64,000 nt of DNA, from positions 5,456,001 to 5,520,000 of the forward strand of contig NZ_CP107567.1 of assembly GCF_025854275.1 (NCBI RefSeq), given 5' to 3'. The position numbers and the translations under genes are program-made. Positions 7,364-15,467 of this stretch are shown piece after piece. The notes beneath the pieces are model-generated. The model did not search any database, was not told the origin of the DNA, and saw only the letters and a program-made list of their open reading frames with translations. Origin of the DNA: Streptomyces peucetius. GTDB lineage: Bacteria > Actinomycetota > Actinomycetes > Streptomycetales > Streptomycetaceae. Positions within the stretch are counted from its first letter, which is position 1. Each line of letters opens with the position of its first letter.

Positions 7364-8854
7364 TCACACCTTCCCGTACAGCATCGCCAGATCGACGAGC
7401 CCCACGTCCCGCGACCCGTCCGCCGCCGCGCGGGCCTTTGCGTTGAAGCCCGCCCCGCTGAAGCACAGCAGCCGCGTGCGGGTGGTGTCGTAGCGCCCCG
7501 CTCGTGTGATCAAGTCGCGTACGTGCGCCAGGCGTTGGACGCGGGCTCCGCCCGTCTCGTCGTTCCACTTGGCCTCGCCGATGGCCAGCAACGGCGGTTT
7601 GCCGCTGCCCTCCGGGATTCCCACGACCGCGACGTCGACCTCGTGGCCCTTGCGCGTCGCGGCGTCGTGGACCACGCCGTGGCCCACGCGGGCAGGGAGG
7701 CCGCCCAGCCATTCGGGGTCGGCGTGGTGCAGGGTCCATTCGCGGCAGACCTGCTCGAAGTGTGGTCCGAGGACGTTGCTCACGAAGCGGCGACGACTGG
7801 CCTGCCAGACCCGGGCGGCGCTGCCGGGGCGCTCCAGCTGATCCCAGACGGGGCGCATGACGGCGTGGTAGAAGGCGATCAGCGGTTCGGCGATCCGGTA
7901 GGTGGGGCGGTTCTCGCGGAAGGCGTCCGCGTCCCGGTGGAGGAGGCCGGCGTCCTCCAGGACGGTGATCGGATGGGCGATGTCGGTGGCTTTGCGCTCC
8001 AGGTAGCCGGCCATGCCGCCGCGCGTCGCGTTGCCGTCGGCGACGGCGCTGAGGACGGAGAGGTACAGGGCGGTGTCGCGCAGGTCGGGCTCCTCGGCGA
8101 GGAGGTAGCGGGCCTCCCGGAAAAGCGGCGTCTCCGGGTTGAGGACCGTGCGGACGACCCAGTCGTCGAAGTCGTCCGGGCCGGACGGACTGTCGCCGCG
8201 GGCGAACTCACGCCGGTAGGCGGGCGTGCCGCCGACGATCGCGTTGACCTGGAGCGCGAGCCGCGGGTCTGAGATTTCCCAGAAGTCGGCCGCGAGACGG
8301 TGGTCGAGCGTACGGACGATCAGCTCGAGCCCTGCCCGTCCACGCAGCGGCGCGTTTCCTGACAGCATCCGGCCCATGAACGACAACGCCGAACCGCACA
8401 GCAGCAGCCGCGTACGGGAGTTGGTGCGCTCCGCCCGCAGCGGGCGCAATGCCTCCTGGATGATCGACGGCAGCTCCGGGTTGGCCCTCACCAGGTAGGG
8501 GAATTCGTCGAGGACCACCGGCACCGGCCGGTCCGCTCCCAGGGCGAGGAGCGCGTCGACGGCTTCCGACCAGTTGGCGAAGTGGTAGGGGGTGGCCGGC
8601 CGCGCGTGCGCCGTGAGCGACGCGCCGATCCTTCGCAGCGACTCGGCGTCGGTGGCCTCGGTCGCACCGAAGTAGAAACCGTCGCCCGCTCGGCATGCGG
8701 CGTCCAGCAGGAACGTCTTGCCCTGGCGGCGCCGCCCGGAGACGACGCCGAGCGTGGCGCCGGGCTGTTCGTCCGTGATGAACCGGGACAGCGCGGACCA
8801 CTCATGGTTCCGGTCGAACATTTCTGCGGGTTTGAGCAGCATGCCCGTCCTCAT
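7364..8854 (-). CDS. AAA ATPase of the archaeal-ATPase/DUF234 type
   Basis: Up to 496 residues. The Walker A is GRRRQGKT near residue 40 and the Walker B-like strand is VPVVLDEFPYL near residue 110, followed by the sensor-like RLLLCGSALSFM. A winged-helix-like segment follows. The last 170 residues hold a restriction-nuclease-like DUF234-type domain: HEVDVAVVG, then LLAIGEAKW, with the D...E-x-K spacing of the PD-(D/E)XK fold. Such P-loop/nuclease proteins are scattered across archaea and bacteria, and their role is unclear (defence or mobile-element functions have been suggested). It stands alone between two core regions, and an imperfect inverted repeat precedes it. Met at 8842 is an alternative start. 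Confidence 0.83.
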   Translation of the reverse strand: MRTGMLLKPAEMFDRNHEWSALSRFITDEQPGATLGVVSGRRRQGKTFLLDAACRAGDGFYFGATEATDAESLRRIGASLTAHARPATPYHFANWSEAVDALLALGADRPVPVVLDEFPYLVRANPELPSIIQEALRPLRAERTNSRTRLLLCGSALSFMGRMLSGNAPLRGRAGLELIVRTLDHRLAADFWEISDPRLALQVNAIVGGTPAYRREFARGDSPSGPDDFDDWVVRTVLNPETPLFREARYLLAEEPDLRDTALYLSVLSAVADGNATRGGMAGYLERKATDIAHPITVLEDAGLLHRDADAFRENRPTYRIAEPLIAFYHAVMRPVWDQLERPGSAARVWQASRRRFVSNVLGPHFEQVCREWTLHHADPEWLGGLPARVGHGVVHDAATRKGHEVDVAVVGIPEGSGKPPLLAIGEAKWNDETGGARVQRLAHVRDLITRAGRYDTTRTRLLCFSGAGFNAKARAAADGSRDVGLVDLAMLYGKV

Positions 8855-8858
8855 GGAG

Positions 8859-8891
8859 ATAGGGGTACGTTTCTATAAACTGTACTCCTAT
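8859..8891 (-). promoter_or_regulatory. Inverted repeat and AT-rich promoter region of the AAA ATPase gene
   Basis: ATAGGGGTAC (8859-8868) and GTACTCCTAT (8882-8891) form 10-base arms with one mismatch, separated by 13 bases that include TTTCTATAAAC. The left arm lies only 4 bases from the ATG at 8854. The element is locally AT-rich, and its position fits an operator-promoter from which a nearly leaderless transcript could start. Confidence 0.55.
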
Positions 8892-8936
8892 AAGCCTCCC
8901 TGCTCACGGCCGAAACGGGCGTCGGCCCTGAACGAA

Positions 8937-8976
8937 ACGGGCGGCCTCCCGACCCGTGGGCCGAGAGGCCGCCCGT
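8937..8976 (-). terminator. Hairpin after pyk
   Basis: Arms 8937-8948 and 8965-8976 (ACGGGCGGCCTC and its complement) pair over 12 bp with a 16-base loop, ending 20 bases beyond the pyk stop on the minus strand. Confidence 0.75.
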
Positions 8977-8995
8977 ACGGCGGAAGGACGGGGCG

Positions 8996-10426
8996 TCAGT
9001 CGCGCTCGCCGCCGCCCAGGTGGTGGACGCGGACCATGTTCGTCGTGCCGGGCACGCCCGGAGGCGAACCGGCCGTGATGATCATGACGTCGCCCGCGTT
9101 GTAGCGCTGGAGCTTCAGCAGCTCCGCATCGACCAGGTCGACCATCGCGTCGGTCGTCTCGACGAACGGCACCAGGAAGGACTCCACACCCCAGCTCAGT
9201 GTCAGCTGGTTGCGGGTGGACTGGTCGGTGGTGAAGGCCAGGATCTGCTGTTCGGCGCGGTAGCGGGAGAGGCGGCGGGCCGTGTCGCCGGACTGGGTGA
9301 AGGCGATCAGGGCCTTGCCGCCCAGGAAGTCCGCGATCTCGGCGGCCGCACGGGCGACCGAACCGCCCTGGGTGCGCGGCTTCTTGCCGGGGACCAGCGG
9401 CTGGAGGCCCTTGGAGAGGAGCTCCTCCTCCGCCGCGGAGACGATCTTCGACATCGTCTTGACCGTCTCGATCGGGTACGCGCCGACCGACGACTCCGCG
9501 GAGAGCATGACCGCGTCCGCGCCGTCCAGGATCGCGTTGGCGACGTCGGACGCCTCCGCGCGCGTCGGGCGCGAGTTGGTGATCATCGACTCCATCATCT
9601 GGGTCGCCACGATCACCGGCTTGGCGTTGCGTCGGCACATCTCGATGAGGCGCTTCTGCACCATCGGGACGCGCTCGAGCGGGTACTCGACGGCCAGGTC
9701 GCCGCGCGCCACCATGACCGCGTCGAACGCCGCGACGACGTCCTGCATGTTGTCGACCGCCTGCGGCTTCTCCACCTTGGCGATGACGGGGACCCGGCGG
9801 CCCTCCTCGTCCATCACCTTGTGGACGTCCTTGACGTCGGCCGCGTCCCGGACGAAGGACAGGGCGACCATGTCGCAGCCCATGCGCAGCGCGAAGCGGA
9901 GGTCCTCGACGTCCTTCTCGGACAGGGCCGGGACGTTGACCGCCGCGCCGGGCAGGTTGATGCCCTTGTGGTCGGAGATGACGCCGCCCTCGACGACGAT
10001 CGTCTTGACCTGCGAGCCGTCGACCTCGACGACGCGCAGCTCGACGTTGCCGTCGTTGATCAGGACCTGGTCGCCCTTGGAGACGTCCTGCGGCAGACCC
10101 TTGTACGTGGTCCCACAGATGGACTTGTCGCCGGCGACGTCCTCCGTGGTGATGGTGAACTCGTCGCCGCGGACCAGCTCGACCGGTCCCTCGGCGAAAG
10201 TCTCGAGGCGGATCTTGGGACCCTGGAGGTCGGCGAGCACGCCCACGGCGCGCCCGGTGTCCTCCGACGCCCGGCGGACGCGGTGGTACCGCTCCTCATG
10301 GTCGGCGTGGGTCCCGTGGCTGAAGTTGAAGCGGGCCACGTTCATACCGGCCTCGATGAGCGCTTTCAGCTGCTCGTATGAGTCGACGGCGGGGCCCAGT
10401 GTGCAGACGATTTTGGAACGGCGCAT
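8996..10426 (-). CDS. pyk: Pyruvate kinase
   Basis: 476 residues, full length for bacterial pyruvate kinase. It transfers the phosphate of phosphoenolpyruvate to ADP, giving pyruvate and ATP in the cytoplasm. Family marks are the N-terminal RRSKIVCTLGPA, NFSHG, the catalytic Lys region VPVIAKVEKPQAVDNM, the metal site VMVARGDLAVE and ATQMMESMI. The ATG is preceded by AGGAT at 7 bases. It is grouped with ackA-pta and pfkA, the typical Streptomyces second pyruvate kinase locus (pyk2 of S. coelicolor, from memory). The gap to ackA is 102 bases and holds a 12-bp palindrome, so it may have its own regulated promoter. Confidence 0.96.
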   Translation of the reverse strand: MRRSKIVCTLGPAVDSYEQLKALIEAGMNVARFNFSHGTHADHEERYHRVRRASEDTGRAVGVLADLQGPKIRLETFAEGPVELVRGDEFTITTEDVAGDKSICGTTYKGLPQDVSKGDQVLINDGNVELRVVEVDGSQVKTIVVEGGVISDHKGINLPGAAVNVPALSEKDVEDLRFALRMGCDMVALSFVRDAADVKDVHKVMDEEGRRVPVIAKVEKPQAVDNMQDVVAAFDAVMVARGDLAVEYPLERVPMVQKRLIEMCRRNAKPVIVATQMMESMITNSRPTRAEASDVANAILDGADAVMLSAESSVGAYPIETVKTMSKIVSAAEEELLSKGLQPLVPGKKPRTQGGSVARAAAEIADFLGGKALIAFTQSGDTARRLSRYRAEQQILAFTTDQSTRNQLTLSWGVESFLVPFVETTDAMVDLVDAELLKLQRYNAGDVMIITAGSPPGVPGTTNMVRVHHLGGGERD

Positions 10427-10455
10427 AAGGCGGATCCTATCGGTTTGTTTCCCTG

Positions 10456-10467
10456 CGGAATATTCCG
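10456..10467. promoter_or_regulatory. 12-bp palindrome between ackA and pyk
   Basis: CGGAATATTCCG is perfectly symmetric and is followed by a second GGAAT at 10474-10478. It lies about 30-41 bases upstream of the pyk ATG, overlapping where a -35 box would sit. It may be a repressor site for pyk. No identity for the regulator. Confidence 0.4.
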
Positions 10468-10528
10468 TCTGGTGGAATGTACAAATGGGCGCCAGCCCGC
10501 TCAGGCGTTCATGAATTCACTTCACCAC

Positions 10529-11731
10529 TCACATCACCAGCTCGAAGGTCTGACGTGCGATCTCGAGTTCCTCGTCCGTCGGTACCACAGCCACCGCCAC
10601 CCGCGCGCCCTCGGGCGAGATCAGCCGCGCCTCGCCCGACCGTACGGCGTTCAGCCCGGTGTCCACCGCGAGGCCGAGGCCCTCCATGTCCGCGAGCGCC
10701 GCCTCCCGCACGGGCACCGCGTTCTCGCCCACGCCGGCCGTGAACGCCACCGCGTCCACCCGGCCGAGAATCGCGTAATACGCCCCGATGTACTTCTTCA
10801 GCCGGTGGACGTAGATGTCGAATGCCAGCCGTGCGCGCTCGTCGCCCTCCTCCATGCGGCGGTGGATCTCCCTCATGTCGTTGTCCCCGCACAGACCCAC
10901 CAGACCGCTCTTCTTGTTGAGCAGCGCGTCGATCTCGTCCGTGCTCATCCCGGCGACCCGCTCGAGGTGGAACGTCACGGCCGGGTCGATGTCACCGGAC
11001 CGCGTACCCATCACCAGGCCCTCCAAGGGCGTCAGCCCCATCGAGGTCTCCACGCACCTGCCGCCGGCCACGGCGGAGGCGGACGCGCCGTTGCCGAGGT
11101 GCAGCACGATGACGTTCACCTCCGACGGGTCCTTGCCGAGCAGCGCGGCCGTGGCCCGGGAGACGTACGCGTGCGAGGTGCCGTGGAAGCCGTAGCGGCG
11201 GATGCGGTGCGCGTCCGCGGTGTCCACGTCGATCGCGTACCGGGCCGCCGCCTCCGGCATCGTCGTGTGGAAGGCCGTGTCGAAGACCGCGACCTGCGGC
11301 AGGTCCGGTCGCAGCGCCTGTGCCGTACGGATGCCGGTGATGTTCGCCGGGTTGTGCAGCGGCGCGACCGGGACGAGCCGCTCGATCTCCGCGAGCACCT
11401 CGTCCGTGACGACCGTCGGGGCGCTGAACCGCAGACCTCCGTGCACGACGCGGTGGCCGATCGCGGCGAGTTCGGGGGAGTCCAGACCGAGACCGTCGTG
11501 CGCCAGCTCGTCGGCCACCGCCTTGAGCGCCGCGTCATGGTCGGCGATCGGGCCCGAGCGTTCGCGGCGGCCGCCGCCGCCCTCCGGAGGGGTGTGCACG
11601 AGGCGGGACGTCGCCTCGCCGATCCGCTCGACCAGCCCCACCGCCAGCCGCGACGAGTCCCGCATGTCGAGCAGCTGGTACTTCACCGACGACGAGCCGG
11701 AGTTGAGGACGAGGACGCGAGTGGCGGTCAT
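10529..11731 (-). CDS. ackA: Acetate kinase
   Basis: 400 residues. It interconverts acetyl phosphate plus ADP with acetate plus ATP. ASKHA-family marks are visible: VLVLNSGSSSVKYQLL at the N-terminus, RVVHGG, VFDTAFH, RRYGFHGTSH, HLGNG and FTAGVGEN near the C-terminus. The start is the ATG at 11731, which overlaps the pta stop (ATGA), so translation is coupled to pta. Together with Pta it forms the reversible acetyl-CoA/acetate route and sets acetyl phosphate levels. Confidence 0.96.
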   Translation of the reverse strand: MTATRVLVLNSGSSSVKYQLLDMRDSSRLAVGLVERIGEATSRLVHTPPEGGGGRRERSGPIADHDAALKAVADELAHDGLGLDSPELAAIGHRVVHGGLRFSAPTVVTDEVLAEIERLVPVAPLHNPANITGIRTAQALRPDLPQVAVFDTAFHTTMPEAAARYAIDVDTADAHRIRRYGFHGTSHAYVSRATAALLGKDPSEVNVIVLHLGNGASASAVAGGRCVETSMGLTPLEGLVMGTRSGDIDPAVTFHLERVAGMSTDEIDALLNKKSGLVGLCGDNDMREIHRRMEEGDERARLAFDIYVHRLKKYIGAYYAILGRVDAVAFTAGVGENAVPVREAALADMEGLGLAVDTGLNAVRSGEARLISPEGARVAVAVVPTDEELEIARQTFELVM

Positions 11732-13821
11732 GCGGAGGGCTCCTGGGCCTTCGAGGGGTCCTGGGACTGGATCGCGGTGATCGCGACCGTGTTGACGATG
11801 TCGCTGACCAGCGCACCGCGCGACAGGTCGTTGACCGGCTTGCGCAGACCCTGCAGCACCGGCCCGACCGCGACGGCACCCGCCGAGCGCTGCACGGCCT
11901 TGTAGGTGTTGTTGCCGGTGTTCAGGTCCGGGAAGATCAGGACCGTCGCCCGGCCGGCGACCTCGGAGTCCGGCAGCTTGGTGGCGGCGACGGAGGGCTC
12001 GACGGCCGCGTCGTACTGGATGGGGCCCTCGATCCTCAGGTCCGGACGGGACTCGCGCACCAGCTTCGTCGCCTCGCGCACCTTGTCCACGTCGGCGCCC
12101 GACCCCGAGGTGCCCGTCGAGTACGACAGCATCGCGATCCGCGGTTCCACGCCGAAACGGGCCGCCGTCGCGGCCGACTGGACGGCGATGTCGGCGAGCT
12201 GGTCGGCGTCCGGGTCCGGGTTGACCGCGCAGTCGCCGTAGACGAGGACCTTGTCGGCCAGGCACATGAAGAACACGGACGAGACGATCGACGCCTCGGG
12301 CTTCGTCTTGATGATCTCGAAGGCGGGACGGATCGTCGCCGCCGTGGAGTGCACCGAGCCCGACACCATGCCGTCGGCCAGGCCCTCCTGCACCATCAGG
12401 GTGCCGAAGTAGTTCACGTCCGCCACCACGTCGTACGCCAGCTCGACCGTCACGCCCCTGTGGGCGCGCAGCCCCGCGTACCGCTCGGCGAAGGACTGGC
12501 GCAGCTCGGAGGCCGCGGGGTCGATCAGCTGGGCGGCCGACAGGTCGATGCCCAGGTCGGCGGCCTTCTTGCGGATGATCTCGGTGTCGCCGAGCAGGGT
12601 CAGGTCGCACACGTCCCGGCGGATCAGCACATCGGCCGCCCGCAGCACCCGCTCCTCCGTGCCCTCGGGCAGCACCACGCGGCGGCGGTCGGCACGCGCC
12701 TGCTCCAGCAGCTCGTGCTCGAACATCATCGGCGTGACCCGGCTGCTGCGGGCCACGGAGAGCCGGGCCAGCAGGTCGGCGGTGTCCACATGGCGCTCGA
12801 AGACACCGAGCGCGGTCTCCGCCTTGCGGGGCGTGGAGGCGTTCAACTTCCCCTCCATCGCGAACAGTTCCCCCGCCGTGGGGAAGCTGTTGCCCGCCAC
12901 GGAGACGACCGGGGTGCCGGGGGCGAGGCGCGCCGCGAGGGTGAGGATCTCCTCGCTCGGGCGCTCGTTCAGTGTCAGCAGGATGCCCGCGATCGGTGGA
13001 GTCCCCGCCGAGTGCGCGGCGAGCGCGCCGACGACCAGGTCGGCGCGGTCGCCCGGGGTCACGACGAGGCAGCCGGGGGTCAGCGCCGGCAGGAAGCTCG
13101 GGAGCATCGCGCCGCCGATGACGAAGTCCAGAGCGTCGCGCGCGAGGCCGGAGTCGTCGCCGAGCAGGACCGTGCCGCCGAGGGCGTGGGTGATCTGGGC
13201 GACCGTGGGCGCGGAGAGCGCGGGCTCGTCGGGGATCACGTAGCAGGGGACCGGGAGGCGGGCCGCGAGCCGCTCGGCTATGCCCGCCCGCTCGTCGGGG
13301 GCGACCCGGTTGGCGACCATGGCGAGGACGTTGCAGCCCAGGACCTCGTAGGCGCGGAAGGCATTGCGGGTCTCCGCTCGTACGGACTCGGGGGTCTGGC
13401 CCTTGCCACCGACCACGGCGATGACGGAAGCGCCGAACTCGTTGGCGAGCCGGGCGTTGAGCGCCAGTTCGTCGGGGAGCTGGGTGGCGGCGTAGTCGGT
13501 GCCCAGGACGAGCACCACCTCGTACTCCCTGGCCACCGCGAGGAAGCGTTCGACCAGGCGCGAGACCAGTTCGTCCGTGCCTTTCTCGGCCTGGAGCGCG
13601 GCCGCCTCGTGGTAGTCCATGCCGTAGACGGAGGCGGAGTCCTGGGAGAGCCGGTAGCGGGCCCGCAGCAGTTCGAAGAGCCGGTCGGGACCGTCGTGGA
13701 CAAGGGGGCGGAAGACGCCCACCCGGTCCACCTGGCGGGTCAGGAGCTCCATGACCCCCAGCTCGACCACCTGCCGTCCGTCGCCGCGGTCGATCCCGGT
13801 CACGTAAACGCTGCGCGTCAC
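11728..13821 (-). CDS. pta: Phosphate acetyltransferase
   Basis: 697 residues. It converts acetyl-CoA plus phosphate to acetyl phosphate plus CoA. Three parts in order: an N-terminal P-loop dethiobiotin-synthetase-like domain (SVYVTGIDRGDGRQVVELG, where the P-loop itself is degraded), a DRTGG-type middle domain, and the C-terminal phosphotransacylase domain (RVVLPEGTEERVLRAAD; DGMVSGSVHSTA; MLSYSTGTSGSG; LIFPDLNTGNNTYKA). The GTG at 13821 is chosen over longer frames because GGGAGAG lies about 6 bases upstream and the protein then starts directly with the domain. It is the first gene of the pta-ackA unit. Confidence 0.95.
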   Translation of the reverse strand: MTRSVYVTGIDRGDGRQVVELGVMELLTRQVDRVGVFRPLVHDGPDRLFELLRARYRLSQDSASVYGMDYHEAAALQAEKGTDELVSRLVERFLAVAREYEVVLVLGTDYAATQLPDELALNARLANEFGASVIAVVGGKGQTPESVRAETRNAFRAYEVLGCNVLAMVANRVAPDERAGIAERLAARLPVPCYVIPDEPALSAPTVAQITHALGGTVLLGDDSGLARDALDFVIGGAMLPSFLPALTPGCLVVTPGDRADLVVGALAAHSAGTPPIAGILLTLNERPSEEILTLAARLAPGTPVVSVAGNSFPTAGELFAMEGKLNASTPRKAETALGVFERHVDTADLLARLSVARSSRVTPMMFEHELLEQARADRRRVVLPEGTEERVLRAADVLIRRDVCDLTLLGDTEIIRKKAADLGIDLSAAQLIDPAASELRQSFAERYAGLRAHRGVTVELAYDVVADVNYFGTLMVQEGLADGMVSGSVHSTAATIRPAFEIIKTKPEASIVSSVFFMCLADKVLVYGDCAVNPDPDADQLADIAVQSAATAARFGVEPRIAMLSYSTGTSGSGADVDKVREATKLVRESRPDLRIEGPIQYDAAVEPSVAATKLPDSEVAGRATVLIFPDLNTGNNTYKAVQRSAGAVAVGPVLQGLRKPVNDLSRGALVSDIVNTVAITAIQSQDPSKAQEPSA

Positions 13822-14210
13822 GCGTGCTCTCCCGTCCATGTCCATGACGTGACGTCGATGCCTGCCATGACGTCCGTACTGGGCGTGCCACCGCCCCGAG
13901 TGCTCCGGCGGACCGCCCTGGGCCGCGCCGTGCGGGACGGCGAGAACGGGCGCGCCGGAGAGCCGCTCGGGGCGGCATTGCCCTCTTGACAATACCTCCG
14001 AGGGTGGCTAAGGCGCCCGCCGGGCGGCAGCGGGCGCGGAGTAGCAGGGAGCGCGGTCGCTCCGGGACGCGTGGGACAATCGGAGATGGTTCATCAGGAC
14101 GACAGGACGACAGGACGACCCAGGGGCGGCCCAGGGACGTGCCGGGCGACCCGGGACGGCAGGACGGGCCCGGGACGGCAGGACGACCGACGAGCAGGAG
14201 ACACAGCACG
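13822..14210. other. Divergent promoter region of pta and pfkA with short tandem repeats
   Basis: There is no gene in this 389-bp stretch. TTGACA (13986-13991) and TAAGGC 17 bases later (14009-14014) form a candidate plus-strand promoter about 190 bases before pfkA. Three exact copies of AGGACGAC lie at 14096-14119, and further GGACGGCAGGACG copies follow to about 14190. Confidence 0.5.
14096..14119. repeat. Three tandem copies of an 8-bp unit in the pfkA leader
   Basis: AGGACGAC is repeated three times without interruption, followed by looser GACGGCAGGACG copies (about 14154-14190). It sits in the probable untranslated leader of pfkA. It could be a slippage-prone spacer; no function is visible. 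Confidence 0.7.
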
Positions 14211-15236
14211 ATGCGCATCGGAGTTCTCACCGCAGGCGGCGACTGCCCAGGTCTGAACGCAGTGATCCGCTCGGTCGTGCACCGTGCCATGACGGGGCAC
14301 GGCGACGAAGTCATCGGTTTCGAGGACGGATTCAAAGGTCTCCTCGACGGCCACTACCGTCCGCTCGACCTCAATGCCGTCAGCGGCATCCTCGCCCGCG
14401 GCGGCACCATCCTCGGCTCGGCCCGCCTGGAGCGCGGCCGGCTGCGCGAAGCGGCCGAGAACGCGGCGGAGTTGGCGAAGCAGTACGGTCTCGACGCGCT
14501 CATCCCGATCGGCGGCGAGGGCACGCTCACCGCGTCCCGGATGCTGTCCGAGGCCGGGATGCCCGTCGTCGGCGTCCCCAAGACCATCGACAACGACATC
14601 TCCTCCACCGACCGCACCTTCGGCTTCGACACCGCCGTCATGGTCGCCACCGAGGCCATCGACCGCCTCAAGACCACCGCGGAGTCCCACCAGCGCGTCA
14701 TGGTCGTCGAGGTCATGGGCCGGCACGCCGGCTGGATCGCCCTGGAGTCCGGCATGGCGGGCGGCGCGCACGGCATCTGCCTGCCCGAGCGGCCCTTCGA
14801 GGTGAGCGACCTGATCAAGATGATCGAGGAGCGCTTCTCCCGGGGCAAGAAGTTCGCGGTCATCTGCGTCGCGGAGGGCGCGCACCCGGCCGAGGGCTCC
14901 ATGGAGTATGCGAAGGGCGAGATCGACCAGTTCGGCCACGAACGCTTCCAGGGCATCGGCAACCGCCTCGCCACCGAGCTGGAGCGCCGGCTCGGCAAGG
15001 AGGCCAAGCCGGTGATCCTCGGCCATGTGCAGCGCGGCGGCACGCCGACCGCGTACGACAGGGTCCTGGCGACGCGCTTCGGGTGGCACGCGGTGGAGGC
15101 CGCGCACCGGGGCGAGTTCGGGATGATGACCGCCCTGCGCGGTACGCACGTGGTGACGGTGCCGCTGGCCGAGGCGGTCACACGGCTGAAGACCGTTCCC
15201 GAGGACCGGATGTTCGAGGCGGAGTCCGTGTTCTGA
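14211..15236 (+). CDS. pfkA: 6-phosphofructokinase (group III, Streptomyces type)
   Basis: 341 residues; phosphorylates fructose 6-phosphate to fructose 1,6-bisphosphate. Motifs: MRIGVLTAGGDCPGLNAVIR (donor-phosphate loop), PIGGEGTL, PKTIDND (catalytic Asp), EVMGRHAGWIAL and HVQRGG. The Gly after the acidic residue in GGEGT is that of ATP-dependent enzymes, whereas Lys in PKTIDND is more typical of pyrophosphate-type enzymes. Streptomyces phosphofructokinases are known to be ATP-dependent with this mixed pattern. CAGGAG lies about 11 bases before the ATG. Divergent from pta; a strong terminator follows. Confidence 0.95.
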   Translation: MRIGVLTAGGDCPGLNAVIRSVVHRAMTGHGDEVIGFEDGFKGLLDGHYRPLDLNAVSGILARGGTILGSARLERGRLREAAENAAELAKQYGLDALIPIGGEGTLTASRMLSEAGMPVVGVPKTIDNDISSTDRTFGFDTAVMVATEAIDRLKTTAESHQRVMVVEVMGRHAGWIALESGMAGGAHGICLPERPFEVSDLIKMIEERFSRGKKFAVICVAEGAHPAEGSMEYAKGEIDQFGHERFQGIGNRLATELERRLGKEAKPVILGHVQRGGTPTAYDRVLATRFGWHAVEAAHRGEFGMMTALRGTHVVTVPLAEAVTRLKTVPEDRMFEAESVF

Positions 15237-15280
15237 GGCTTCGTCCGGTCCGCGGCCGCGGTCCGCTGGTTGCGATCCGC

Positions 15281-15326
15281 GACATGTGGCCTTGATCGTC
15301 CCCCGTGGCGATCAAGGCCACATGTC
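15281..15326 (+). terminator. Terminator of pfkA
   Basis: Arms 15281-15298 and 15309-15326 pair perfectly over 18 bp with a 10-base loop, followed by TTTCCC. It lies about 45 bases after the pfkA stop. The rest of the gap to 15467 shows no gene. Confidence 0.9.
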
Positions 15327-15467
15327 TTTCCCCCGCCGGTGGTTGGCGCAGACCACTCTTGAGTTCCGGGGCCCGTCTCGCAAGGCTGTTCCCCGTCCGG
15401 GACGTGTCCGACCTTGTCCCAGCAGGTCAGCGGCCGGGACGACCGACGGCAGAACGGGGTGCTGCGG

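Noticed and set aside
12349..13989. 546-codon plus-strand frame opposite pta
   Set aside because: Antisense shadow rich in Arg/Val/Gly with no family resemblance.
10529..14335. 1268-codon minus-strand frame running through ackA and beyond
   Set aside because: Only its last 400 codons are ackA; the rest is an out-of-frame reading of pta. The ATGA overlap at 11728-11731 fixes the real start.
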